Source: Sphingomonas sp. SUN039 (GTDB lineage Bacteria; Pseudomonadota; Alphaproteobacteria; Sphingomonadales; Sphingomonadaceae). Taken from it: DNA of 64,000 nt. A model generated the notes under the pieces. That model ran no database searches. It worked only from the letters and a program-made list of their open reading frames with translations, and was not told the DNA's origin. The translations under genes were made by a program, and so were the position numbers. Positions 51,874 through 60,275 of the stretch are shown here, one piece after another. Every line of letters begins with the position of its first letter. Position 1 is the first letter of the stretch. The DNA lies in NCBI RefSeq assembly GCF_024758725.1, contig NZ_CP096972.1:1532001-1596000 (forward strand), read 5' to 3'.

Positions 51874-53070
51874 ATGCTTGGCTTTCGTTCGTCTGTCGCC
51901 CTTGCGGCGTTGCTTTTGGCTGCACCGGCCTATGCCGCATCCGACGACACAATTGTTGTCACGGCAAAGTCGCTGAAACAAACGGCAGCCGATCTCGCCG
52001 CCTGCCTCGCGCGCAACTGTCCGCCGGATCAGGATGTGAAAGCGACGCTGGCGCATGCCGAAAACCAGTTCGTCGCAGGCGATTACAAGAATGCGCGCAC
52101 GACGCTGCTCAAATCGGTCGCGCGCAACCGCAAGCATGGCGACGCCTATCCCATCCCCGTATCGGACTTGATGCGCGGCAACGCCCGTGTCGCAGCCCAT
52201 CTGGGAGAAGGCAGCAATTTCCAGTCCTCGACCATCGCCTCGCGCGACATCCTGCGAAAGGGCTTCGGCGCGAACGATGCCAAGGCGCTGGTCGGCGACA
52301 TCGAGGTCGGCGACATGCGCGCCAAACTCGGCTATCCCGATGAGGCGGAACGAATCTATAAGGGTGTCGGCGAACGCGCCGCCGCTGCAAACCTGCCCTG
52401 GATCGTCTCGGCGACCGAAATCCGCCAGGCGATGCTGAAGCTGGCGAGCGAGCTGCCGACCGATCAGAAGGAAGGTCGCGACCGCCTTGTTCGCCTGTCG
52501 CAGGGCACCGACCCGGCCTATCGCGGCACCCGCATCGCAGCCAAAATCCTGCTTGCGCGAAGCGATCGGAAGGCTGGACGCGACGATAGCACGACCAAGG
52601 CGCTGCTCGCCGAATATGCCGCCGCCGGAGGCACCCAGACTCCCACACTTTTGTTCGCCGCCCCGATCAAACAAGCGGAGGCACCTCGCGGTGGCGCGGG
52701 CGAGGGTCGCACCCAGACCACACAGCTGGCAACCAAGAGTTTCGACGGGCAGTGGTTCGACATCGGCTTCTGGATCACGCCCGACGGACATACGTCGGAG
52801 ATCGAAGTCATCCGCAAAAGCGGTGCCGACAATCTTTTCGTGAAGCCTGTGATCGACTCGATCCAGAGCCGTGTCTATGCGCCGCTGAAGCGCGAACCCG
52901 GCGACCCCGGCGTCTATGCGGTCGAGCGCTACTCGATGACGTCGCTGTGGGTCGATGACAACACCGGCACCCGCATCCGCATGCGGTCGCCGGTTCCGCG
53001 CATCGAACGCATGGACCTGACGCCCGACCAGATCGTCGAGACACCCAAGTCGGCAGGTACGACGGGTTAG
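51874..53070 (+). CDS. exported protein with TPR-like repeats and TonB-C-like domain
   Basis: 398 residues, signal peptide MLGFRSSVALAALLLAAPAYA. The middle is helical and TPR-like (QFVAGDYKNARTTLLKSVARNRK, DEAERIYKGVGERAAAANL). The C-terminal part, WFDIGFWITPDGHTSEIEVIRKSG through KPVIDSIQSRVYAPLKREPG, has the layout of the TonB C-terminal domain, but no membrane anchor or Pro-rich arm precedes it, so it is a free periplasmic protein. GGAG upstream of the ATG. Stop overlaps LysR stop as CTAG. Confidence 0.65.
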   Translation: MLGFRSSVALAALLLAAPAYAASDDTIVVTAKSLKQTAADLAACLARNCPPDQDVKATLAHAENQFVAGDYKNARTTLLKSVARNRKHGDAYPIPVSDLMRGNARVAAHLGEGSNFQSSTIASRDILRKGFGANDAKALVGDIEVGDMRAKLGYPDEAERIYKGVGERAAAANLPWIVSATEIRQAMLKLASELPTDQKEGRDRLVRLSQGTDPAYRGTRIAAKILLARSDRKAGRDDSTTKALLAEYAAAGGTQTPTLLFAAPIKQAEAPRGGAGEGRTQTTQLATKSFDGQWFDIGFWITPDGHTSEIEVIRKSGADNLFVKPVIDSIQSRVYAPLKREPGDPGVYAVERYSMTSLWVDDNTGTRIRMRSPVPRIERMDLTPDQIVETPKSAGTTG

Positions 53071-53810
53071 CCGATCAGCGCGGCGACCAGCGCCCTGACT
53101 TTCTTCTGTCGCCATTGCGGTAGCGGTGCGACGAGCCAGTAACCGCGCGGATCTTCGAGCGTCGGCGCGGTTGCGGCGAGCATCGCCGGGACCAGTGCCC
53201 GACCCAGCCTCGCATGCGCAGCATCGAGCGCGAGCCCGGCATCGGCGACGGTTAGACCGCCGGTCGCCGGTTCCGGACTGTCGGGCCAGCCGATGACCTC
53301 TCCCTCCCCCACGGCGGCAAAACCGCGCGGACCGATCTCGGCCCCTTCATGCCCGCCGGGCGATGCATCGAAGCAGATCGCGAGATCGAGATTGGCCTCG
53401 GTGAAATCGAGGCCGTGATCGCTGGCGACCAGCGCAAAGCGAAGCTCTGGATCGGTCGCTCGATAGGCTTCGAGCCGGGGTAGCAACCATTTGGCGGTCA
53501 GGTCGCGCGGGGCGGCAATGGTCAGCGATTTCGACGACTGCCCCGCCTGCATCGCGCGCACCGATTCCTCGAAGCTCAGGAAACCGCGGCGCAACTCGAC
53601 CAGCCCCGCCTCGCCTTCCGGCGTCAGTTCCAGCCCCTTGGGTGTGCGCCGAAACAAGACGGTCCCGAGCGTATCCTCGAGCGCGCGGATCTGCTGCCCG
53701 ACCGCAGCAGGCGTCACCGCCAGTTCGTCCGCAGCACGCGTGAACGACAGATGCCGCGCCGCCGCATCGAGGACGCGCAGGCCGTTGAGCGGCAGGTGGG
53801 TACGCTTCAC
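53067..53810 (-). CDS. LysR-type regulator, GcvA-like
   Basis: 247 residues from a GTG: helix-turn-helix LPLNGLRVLDAAARHLSFTRAADELAVTPAAVGQQIRALED, then a substrate-binding domain (LTIAAPRDLTAKWLLPRLEAYRATDPELRFALVAS). The sequence order and the LDLAICFDAS block fit the GcvA/AmpR side of the family. It lies 5 bp after apaG, with GGATAGG there as its ribosome-binding site, so it is in the metZ-apaG transcript. Target unknown. A longer frame reaches into apaG and is not credible. Confidence 0.85.
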   Translation of the reverse strand: MKRTHLPLNGLRVLDAAARHLSFTRAADELAVTPAAVGQQIRALEDTLGTVLFRRTPKGLELTPEGEAGLVELRRGFLSFEESVRAMQAGQSSKSLTIAAPRDLTAKWLLPRLEAYRATDPELRFALVASDHGLDFTEANLDLAICFDASPGGHEGAEIGPRGFAAVGEGEVIGWPDSPEPATGGLTVADAGLALDAAHARLGRALVPAMLAATAPTLEDPRGYWLVAPLPQWRQKKVRALVAALIG

Positions 53811-53815
53811 CCGAC

Positions 53816-54217
53816 CTATCCCCGCGCCGTCACGGGTGCCGTCAGCGCGAACTTCGGGATCGCGGCGGGAAAGGACGATCCGTCCTCGCCGACCATCTGG
53901 TAACTCCCTTGCATCCAGCCGGTCGGTGTTGTCAGCGGACACCCCGAAACATAGTCGTACGACGCGCCCGGCGCGATGACCGGCTGCTCGCCGACGACGC
54001 CGTCGCCCTCGACCTGGTGCCGCGCACCACGCCCGTCGGCGATGGTCCAGCTGCGTGTCATCAACTGTACCGCCATCGGCCCGTCATTCTCGATGCGAAT
54101 ATGATAGGCCCAGAACCACCGCGATTTTTCCGGCTCGGACTGTTCGGGCAGGAAACTGACCGAGACGCGCACCGTCACGCCCCGCGTCGTTTCGGAATAG
54201 GGGAACAAGCCTTTCAC
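53816..54217 (-). CDS. apaG: ApaG protein
   Basis: 133 residues of the ApaG fibronectin-III-like fold: RVSVSFLPEQSEPEKSRWFWAYHIRIENDG and the GSYQMVGEDGSSFPAAIPKF ending are diagnostic. Linked in some bacteria to Co2+ resistance; biochemical role unclear. GTG start overlapping the metZ stop (GTGA). Upstream open-frame extension lies wholly inside metZ. Confidence 0.93.
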   Translation of the reverse strand: MKGLFPYSETTRGVTVRVSVSFLPEQSEPEKSRWFWAYHIRIENDGPMAVQLMTRSWTIADGRGARHQVEGDGVVGEQPVIAPGASYDYVSGCPLTTPTGWMQGSYQMVGEDGSSFPAAIPKFALTAPVTARG

Positions 54218-55422
54218 AGGCCCACTTTCGTCAGCGCACGGTCGAGGTCGTCGATGACGTCGAGCGGGTCTTCGAGGCCGATGTTGATGCGGATCATCCC
54301 TTCGCCGACCCCCATGATGTCGCGCGCTTCGGGACCGACGCTGTGATGCGTCGTCGAGGCCGGGTGCGTCGCCAGGCTGCGCGAATCGCCGATGTTGTTC
54401 GAGATATCGACGAGCTCCAGCGCGTTGAGCAGGTCCATCGCCTGTCGCCGTCCGCCGTCGAGGACGAACGAGAAGATCGGCCCGCATGCCTTCATCTGCG
54501 CCGCTGCCAGATTGTGCTGCGGATGGCTTGGCAGCCCCGGGTGGAGCATCACCGGCACGCGTCCCTCCAGAAATTTCCCGACCTTCATCGAGTTTTCCGA
54601 CTGACGCATCGCGCGCAGGTCGAGCGTCTCGAGCCCCTTCAACACGACCCAGGCATTGAACGGCGACAGGTTCGGCCCGGTATTGCGCTGGAACGGCAGC
54701 AGTTTCTCGTTGATGAACTCAGCCGACCCGGCCACCGCCCCGGCCAGCACACGACCCTGCCCGTCCATCATCTTGGTCGCCGAATAGGCCACGACATCTG
54801 CGCCGAAATCGAGCGGGCGTTGCAGCACCGAAGTCGCGAATGCGTTGTCTACGACCGTGGTGATGCCGTGCGCCTTGGCCAGCCCGCAGACGAAACCCAT
54901 GTCGACGATGTCCATCGTCGGATTCGCGGGCGTCTCGAAAAAGAAGACCTTGGTGTTCGGCTGAATCGCCGCTTCCCATGCCGCATTGTCGCGGCTGTCG
55001 ATGGTCGTCGTGGTAATGCCCCAGCGCGGCAGCAAGCTGTCGGTCAGCCAGCGACACGACCCGAATGCCGCCCTCGCCGCCACGACATGGTTACCGGTAT
55101 CGAGCTGGCAGAGCAGCGCCGCCGTCATCGCCGCCATGCCGGTCGCCTGGGCGCGGCACGCCTCGGCTCCCTCCATCAGCGCGATCCGGTGTTCGAGCAT
55201 CTCGACGGTCGGGTTCTGCAGCCGCGAATAGGTCATCCCCTCCGCCTCGCCTGCGAACCGCGCTGCAACCGTTTCGGCGTCGTCGTAAGTATAGCCCGAC
55301 GACAGGATCAGCGCCTCACTGGTTTCGCCCCATTCGGTCCTTACGGTACCGCCGCGCACGGCTTGCGTCGCGGGGCGCCAATGGCGGGTGATCTCGGGGT
55401 TCTGGCCGTCTCTGCGCTTCAT
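54214..55422 (-). CDS. metZ: O-succinylhomoserine sulfhydrylase
   Basis: PLP enzyme that forms homocysteine from O-succinylhomoserine and sulfide. 402 residues of the Cys/Met metabolism family; the PLP Lys is in AYSATKMMDGQGR, with GTVRTEWGETSEALILSSGYTYDDAETVAARF at the N-terminus and FFETPANPTMDIVD. MetZ versus MetB/MetC is assigned by these blocks; confidence in the exact substrate is moderate. First of metZ-apaG-lysR. Confidence 0.9.
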   Translation of the reverse strand: MKRRDGQNPEITRHWRPATQAVRGGTVRTEWGETSEALILSSGYTYDDAETVAARFAGEAEGMTYSRLQNPTVEMLEHRIALMEGAEACRAQATGMAAMTAALLCQLDTGNHVVAARAAFGSCRWLTDSLLPRWGITTTTIDSRDNAAWEAAIQPNTKVFFFETPANPTMDIVDMGFVCGLAKAHGITTVVDNAFATSVLQRPLDFGADVVAYSATKMMDGQGRVLAGAVAGSAEFINEKLLPFQRNTGPNLSPFNAWVVLKGLETLDLRAMRQSENSMKVGKFLEGRVPVMLHPGLPSHPQHNLAAAQMKACGPIFSFVLDGGRRQAMDLLNALELVDISNNIGDSRSLATHPASTTHHSVGPEARDIMGVGEGMIRINIGLEDPLDVIDDLDRALTKVGL

Positions 55423-55438
55423 GGCCGCCGCTTTGCCT

Positions 55439-56029
55439 TCACGCCAAGGCGCGCGCAAGCCGCTCGACAAGCCGCCCACGCGCATCGAGCGGTCGCGCCC
55501 GGCGTTCGGTCAGGATATTGTCGGCAAGACGCTGTCCGTTGCGGCGCAGCGCAGCGAGCGCATCGACAGGCTTTGCCGCCTCCGCACCATAGCCCAGTTC
55601 AGCGAGTACGACCTCCTCATAGCCGATCAGCGCCGCTGCCCATGTCCTTGCCGAGGGAGCCGATTCGATGGCTGTCAGCACCCCGTCGAGCGCCGAATGA
55701 ATGCGCGGATAGGGCTGCCCCTCGGGCAGGGCCGCTGCGGCCAGCGCCGTCGTCCATTCGATGGCGGCGGCAGCCAGCGGTTCGCCGAGCAGGGCGGTCC
55801 GTGCCCTCACCATCTCGACCGTCAGCGCGGGCAATTGCGTTTCGACCCGCGCGCGGAGTTCGGCCTTGACCACATTTCCCGGCGACAGCACCGGGCGCAG
55901 CTGGCGCGACCGCCCGCCGCGCACATAGCCCGCGAGCAGCCCGTGCTCGCCCGCCAGCAGCCGCACTATCGCCCCGCGCTCGCCGTGTGCGCGCACCCCG
56001 ACGATTATGGCCTCGCACTCGATCCGCAT
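55439..56029 (-). CDS. recO: DNA repair protein RecO
   Basis: Helps load RecA at gaps. 196 residues, shorter than the usual 240 but in the range of sphingomonads; the N-terminal OB fold (ECEAIIVGVRAHGERGAIVRLLAGEHGLLAGYVRGGRSRQLRPVL) is clear and the C-terminal helical part (FEEVVLAELGYG-like EEVVLAELGYG) is trimmed, with no zinc cysteines. It lies 16 bp upstream of metZ's start side in the same direction and is divergent from the deacetylase gene, 76 bp away. Confidence 0.88.
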   Translation of the reverse strand: MRIECEAIIVGVRAHGERGAIVRLLAGEHGLLAGYVRGGRSRQLRPVLSPGNVVKAELRARVETQLPALTVEMVRARTALLGEPLAAAAIEWTTALAAAALPEGQPYPRIHSALDGVLTAIESAPSARTWAAALIGYEEVVLAELGYGAEAAKPVDALAALRRNGQRLADNILTERRARPLDARGRLVERLARALA

Positions 56030-56105
56030 CGAACGAGCAAACGCCGTCGTTGACGCTTTTGTAAAGCCCATATGGCATAGCGACATCATTCGTCAGGGGT
56101 TTTGC

Positions 56106-57122
56106 GTGCAGGCCGAACAGATCGACATCGAAGCGAGGCTGGACGTGCCGCCGTCGGAGGACGCGCGGCTGCACCTGCCCGACAGCTTCGGTACCCGCTT
56201 CGCGATGTTCGGCGATGCCGAGGAGGAGTTCGACTGGAACGGCCCGTTCCGGCGCGAATCGACATCGACCGCAACGATCCGCGCCTTGCCCGAAGCGAAC
56301 GCGCGGTTTCGCGCAGCCGGGCTCGATCCGTGCTGGATGGTCGATTGGCCGGTCGTCGACAACCCCGACAGCGGCACGATCATGCGCGAACTCGTCGCCA
56401 GCGGCGAATGTACGGTCGGGACGCAGCTTCACCCCTGGGTGTCGCCGCCGTTCGAAGAGGAAGTGACGCGCCGCAACAGCTATACCTGCAACCTGCCCTA
56501 TGACCTTCAGCGCGAAAAGCTGCGTCGCCTGACCGACCGGATCGAAGAAGTCACGGGCGCGCGCCCGACCGCCTATCGCGCCGGTCGCTACGGAGTCGGG
56601 CGTCATACCGCCAGCCTGCTCCGCGAATTCGGCTATGCGCTCGACGTGTCGGTGCGGTCGTGCTTCGACTATCGCAGCCAGGGCGGGCCGAATTTTTCTC
56701 GCCACCCGCTATGGCCGTGGAAGGTCGGTGACGGCCTCTACGAATTGCCGCTGAGCACCGCCTATACTGGACACTTCAACCGCTGGCCGGGACTGTATCT
56801 CGCCGAATCGATTCGCGGGACGCTGGCGCGAACCGGCCTGCTCGCCCGCATTCCGTTGACGCCCGAGGGCGTGCCGCTGGCCGATGCACTCGAAGCCATC
56901 GAGGCTTTGCTTGGCGAGGGCCACAGGCTGTTCAGCTTGTCGTTCCACACGCCCTCGCTGGTACCGGGACATACGCCCTATGTGCGCGATGCCGCCGATC
57001 TCGCGACCTTCTGGCGCTGGTGGGACGGGGTGTTCGACCGGTTCGCGGCGCGCGGCGTGACGGCGGTCGGTTCGGACGAGATCGTCGCGGCGTTCCGCGC
57101 CGCCGATGGCGTTTCGGCATGA
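56106..57122 (+). CDS. polysaccharide deacetylase-family protein (WalW-like)
   Basis: 338 residues from a GTG, preceded by AGGGG. The N-terminal DAEEEFDWNGPFRRESTST and later GTQLHPWVSPPFEEEV and TAYRAGRYGVGRHTASLLREFGY follow the NodB-fold deacetylases grouped as WalW-like: the EEEFDW acidic patch and His109 match metal and catalytic positions. No signal peptide. Its stop overlaps the next gene as ATGA, beginning a three-gene overlapped operon with a GNAT protein and a JmjC-like cupin. Substrate unknown; a cell-envelope sugar is likely. Confidence 0.82.
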   Translation: MQAEQIDIEARLDVPPSEDARLHLPDSFGTRFAMFGDAEEEFDWNGPFRRESTSTATIRALPEANARFRAAGLDPCWMVDWPVVDNPDSGTIMRELVASGECTVGTQLHPWVSPPFEEEVTRRNSYTCNLPYDLQREKLRRLTDRIEEVTGARPTAYRAGRYGVGRHTASLLREFGYALDVSVRSCFDYRSQGGPNFSRHPLWPWKVGDGLYELPLSTAYTGHFNRWPGLYLAESIRGTLARTGLLARIPLTPEGVPLADALEAIEALLGEGHRLFSLSFHTPSLVPGHTPYVRDAADLATFWRWWDGVFDRFAARGVTAVGSDEIVAAFRAADGVSA

Positions 57123-58264
57123 ACGCCCCGCTGCGTCATCCGGTGCTGCCCGCGCCCGCGCAGGTAGCGGTACGACGCCGTTCGGAAATCGTGCCGTTGC
57201 GCGCCTATCTCGCCGATCCCGACGAAAGCTGGGACGCGATTGCGGCGCGGCCCAGCGAACCGAATGCCTTTGCCGAGCGCTGGTTTGTCGAAGCAAGCGT
57301 GCGCCATCTCGATGTCCCTGCTGACGCGCGGATGCTCGTCGTCCGTGCGGAAGGACAGCTGATCGGCATGCTGCCGATTATCGTCGCGCCGAAATACGGC
57401 CGGATGCCGGTGCGGCACGTAGAAAACTGGCTGCATTACAACAGCTTCCTCGGCGCGCCGCTCGTCCGGCGCAGTTTCGAGGCCTATTTCTGGCACCGCG
57501 CGCTGGCATTGCTCGACGCCGATCCCGATGCGCCGTCTTTTCTGCACCTGGTCGCGCTCGACGGACAGGGGCCGCTTGCCCAGGCGTTGCGCCGAGCACG
57601 GACCGGAACAGCCGTCGTCCATCGGAGCAAGCGCGCGCTGCTTCAGTCGGACCTTTCGCCGAACGACTATTACGAAGCGACCGTTCGCAAGAAGAAGCGC
57701 AAGGAAATCGGTCGTTTGCAGCACCGGCTCGCCGAACTGGGTAATGTCGGATTCAGCCGCCTTACAGTCGCGAGCGACCTCGACGGCTGGATCGACAGCT
57801 TCCTCGCACTGGAGGCCAGCGGGTGGAAGGGCCGCGACGGCGCGGCACTTGCCAACGCGCGCGATACCGAGAATTTCGTGCGCGACGCGCTGCGCGGCGC
57901 GTTTGCGGCGGGACGGCTGGAAATGATCCGTCTCGACGTCGATGGCCGCACGATTGCAATGCTGGTCAATTTCCTGACGCCGCCCGGCAGTTTCAGTTTC
58001 AAGATCGCGTTCGACGAGGACTATGCGCGCTTCTCGCCCGGCGTTCTGATCCAGCTTGAAAACCTCAAAATCCTCGAAACGCCGGGGATCGGCTGGATGG
58101 ACAGTTGCGCGGTCGAGGGGCATCCGATGATCGAAAGCCTGTGGGCCGAGCGCCGCGAGATCGTGCGGATCAGCGTGCCCTTGAAGGGCAAGCGCCGCCG
58201 CGCGACCTTTGCCGCGTGTCGCGCTCTGGAGACGGCTTCGGCGCTGGTCAGGAAAGCGCTGTGA
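57119..58264 (+). CDS. GNAT-fold acyltransferase (CelD/BcsL-like)
   Basis: 381 residues, FemAB/CelD-type double GNAT fold. N-terminal RSEIVPLRAYLADPDESWDAIAARPSEPNAFAERWF, then VPADARMLVVRAEGQLIGMLPIIV and the C-terminal FKIAFDEDYARFSPGVLIQLENLKILETPG, the conserved CelD block. Such enzymes acylate sugars or peptides. ATGA overlap with the deacetylase and GTGA with the cupin gene, so the three proteins are produced together. Confidence 0.82.
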   Translation: MNAPLRHPVLPAPAQVAVRRRSEIVPLRAYLADPDESWDAIAARPSEPNAFAERWFVEASVRHLDVPADARMLVVRAEGQLIGMLPIIVAPKYGRMPVRHVENWLHYNSFLGAPLVRRSFEAYFWHRALALLDADPDAPSFLHLVALDGQGPLAQALRRARTGTAVVHRSKRALLQSDLSPNDYYEATVRKKKRKEIGRLQHRLAELGNVGFSRLTVASDLDGWIDSFLALEASGWKGRDGAALANARDTENFVRDALRGAFAAGRLEMIRLDVDGRTIAMLVNFLTPPGSFSFKIAFDEDYARFSPGVLIQLENLKILETPGIGWMDSCAVEGHPMIESLWAERREIVRISVPLKGKRRRATFAACRALETASALVRKAL

Positions 58265-59100
58265 CTGCCTTCCCCAAGCTCGACCGCTTTGACGTACTCT
58301 ATCCGGAAACGCCCGGCATCGTGGCGCACAGTCTTGCCGATCATCCGATGTTCGGCCTCGACGAACTGGCCGCACTCGCCGCACGGCTCGACCCGGCAAC
58401 GGTCGAGTATAATCGCGGCGACCTGCCCACCGGCGTCGATCCCGACGCGATCCCGCAGAACGGCCTGTCGATCGCGGAGACGATTCGCGGAATCGAGACC
58501 AACGGATCGTGGATGGTGCTGAAATTCGTCGAGCGCGACCCGGCCTATGGCGCGTTGCTCAAGGCGACGCTCGACGAATTGCTGCCCGTCGTCACGCCGC
58601 GCACCGGGGCGATGCACCAGCTTGAGGCGTTCATCTTTGTCTCAAGTCCTAATTCGGTGACGCCGCTGCATTTCGACCCTGAGCACAATATCCTGATGCA
58701 ATTGCGCGGCACCAAGACGATGACGGTATTCCCTCAAACCGACGAGGAGATCGCGCCCGGCGACGCGCACGAGCGCTTTTATCAGGGGCTGGCGCACAGA
58801 AACCTGCCCTGGCACGACGATTATGCGCCACGCGGGCATGCGTTCCACCTCAGCCCCGGTGACGGCATGTACGTGCCCGTGATGGCCCCGCACTGGGTGC
58901 AGAACGGGCCGGGTGTGTCGATCAGCTTTTCGGTGACTTGGCGCTCGGACTGGACGTATGCGGTGGCGGACGCGCACGCGCTGAATGCGGTACTGCGGCG
59001 GACCGGGCTTAGCCCCGCGCGACCTGCGCGCTACCCCGCACAGAACCGCGCCAAGGCTCTCGCTTGGCGGGCAATGCGGCGGATGGGGATCGGTCGCTAA
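58261..59100 (+). CDS. JmjC/cupin-like iron(II) oxygenase
   Basis: 279 residues. Residues 110-230 form a JmjC-like double-stranded beta-helix: the HxD ligands are His137 and Asp139 in PLHFDPEHN and the distal ligand is His211 in VMAPHWVQNG. Bacterial members hydroxylate proteins or small molecules with Fe(II) and 2-oxoglutarate; the target is unknown. The GTG overlaps the stop of the GNAT gene. Its TAA overlaps the stop of the convergent flavoprotein as CTAA. Confidence 0.85.
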   Translation: MTAFPKLDRFDVLYPETPGIVAHSLADHPMFGLDELAALAARLDPATVEYNRGDLPTGVDPDAIPQNGLSIAETIRGIETNGSWMVLKFVERDPAYGALLKATLDELLPVVTPRTGAMHQLEAFIFVSSPNSVTPLHFDPEHNILMQLRGTKTMTVFPQTDEEIAPGDAHERFYQGLAHRNLPWHDDYAPRGHAFHLSPGDGMYVPVMAPHWVQNGPGVSISFSVTWRSDWTYAVADAHALNAVLRRTGLSPARPARYPAQNRAKALAWRAMRRMGIGR

Positions 59101-60275
59101 ACCGCCTGCCCCGCCGCAACGCCGCTCGCCCAGGCCCATTGGAAGTTGTAGCCCCCCAGCCAGCCGGTGACATCGACCGCCTCTCCGACGACGTAAAGTC
59201 CCGGCACGCGGCGCGCCTCCATTGTCTGAGACGACAGTTCCGCTGTCGAGATGCCGCCGACGGTGACCTCTGCCTTGGCGAACCCTTCGGTCCCGTTGGG
59301 ATGGAAAGCCCAGGCGGCCAGAAGCCGCTCTGCCGCTTCCAGCGCTTCGTCCTTGTGGCTGACAAGGTCGCCGACGAGACCGATCCGGTCCGCCAGAGTG
59401 TCGGCCAGACGGGCGGGAACCGCCGTGCCGAGCGCCGCCTTGACCGAACCACGCGGCGTTGCACGTTTGGCTGCGCGCAACCAATCGCGCGGCGCATCGG
59501 GCAGGAAATCCACCGTCACCGCCTCGCCATGCCGCCAGTAGGACGAGACTTGCAGCATCGACGGCCCTGACAGACCGCGGTGGGTGAACAGCGCTGCCTC
59601 GCGGAACGCTGCCTTGCCGGCACGCGCCACGACCTCGGTCGCCACGCCCGACAGTTCGCGAAACAGCACGTCATCGCCGCCGAGCGTCAGCGGTACGAGC
59701 GCCGGTCGCGGCTCGACCACTTTCAGACCGAACTGCCGCGCGAGGTCATAGGCAAAGCCCGTCGCGCCGATCTTCGGGATCGATGGGCCGCCCGTCGCGA
59801 TGACCAGCGACGGCGCGGAAGAGACTTGCCCGTCATGACGGACGACGAACCGCCCGTCGGCATGGGAAACCTCCGCAACCCCTTGCCCGAACGCGAAAAC
59901 CACGGACCCGCGCACGCATTCATCCATCAGCATCGCGACAATCTGCTTCGCCGACCCGTCGCAGAACAGCTGCCCCAGTGTCTTTTCGTGCCATGCGATA
60001 CCGCGCCGCTCGACCAGATCGACAAAGTCCTGCGGCCGGTACCGCCCCAGCGCCGACTTGGCGAAATGCGGGTTCGCCGACAGAAACCGGTCAGGCGCGG
60101 TGTGGAGGTTGGTGAAATTGCACCGCCCGCCGCCCGAGATCAGGATCTTGCGCCCCGGTTCGTCATTGTGATCGACGACCAGCACCCGCCGCCCGTGCTT
60201 CCCGGCAGTCGCGGCGCACATCAGCCCTGCCCCGCCCGCACCCAGGACGATCGCGTCGTAGCTGACGTCCGTCAC
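59097..60275 (-). CDS. BaiN/HI0933-family flavoprotein
   Basis: 392 residues of the NAD(P)/FAD-dependent oxidoreductase family: GAGGAGLMCA near residues 12-21 binds FAD, GRKILISGGGRCNFTN follows, and the C-terminus GEAVDVTGWLGGYNFQWAWASG is diagnostic. Role unknown in most bacteria (BaiN acts on bile acids in gut species, unlikely here). GTG start overlaps the uvrC stop (GTGA). Confidence 0.93.
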   Translation of the reverse strand: MTDVSYDAIVLGAGGAGLMCAATAGKHGRRVLVVDHNDEPGRKILISGGGRCNFTNLHTAPDRFLSANPHFAKSALGRYRPQDFVDLVERRGIAWHEKTLGQLFCDGSAKQIVAMLMDECVRGSVVFAFGQGVAEVSHADGRFVVRHDGQVSSAPSLVIATGGPSIPKIGATGFAYDLARQFGLKVVEPRPALVPLTLGGDDVLFRELSGVATEVVARAGKAAFREAALFTHRGLSGPSMLQVSSYWRHGEAVTVDFLPDAPRDWLRAAKRATPRGSVKAALGTAVPARLADTLADRIGLVGDLVSHKDEALEAAERLLAAWAFHPNGTEGFAKAEVTVGGISTAELSSQTMEARRVPGLYVVGEAVDVTGWLGGYNFQWAWASGVAAGQAV

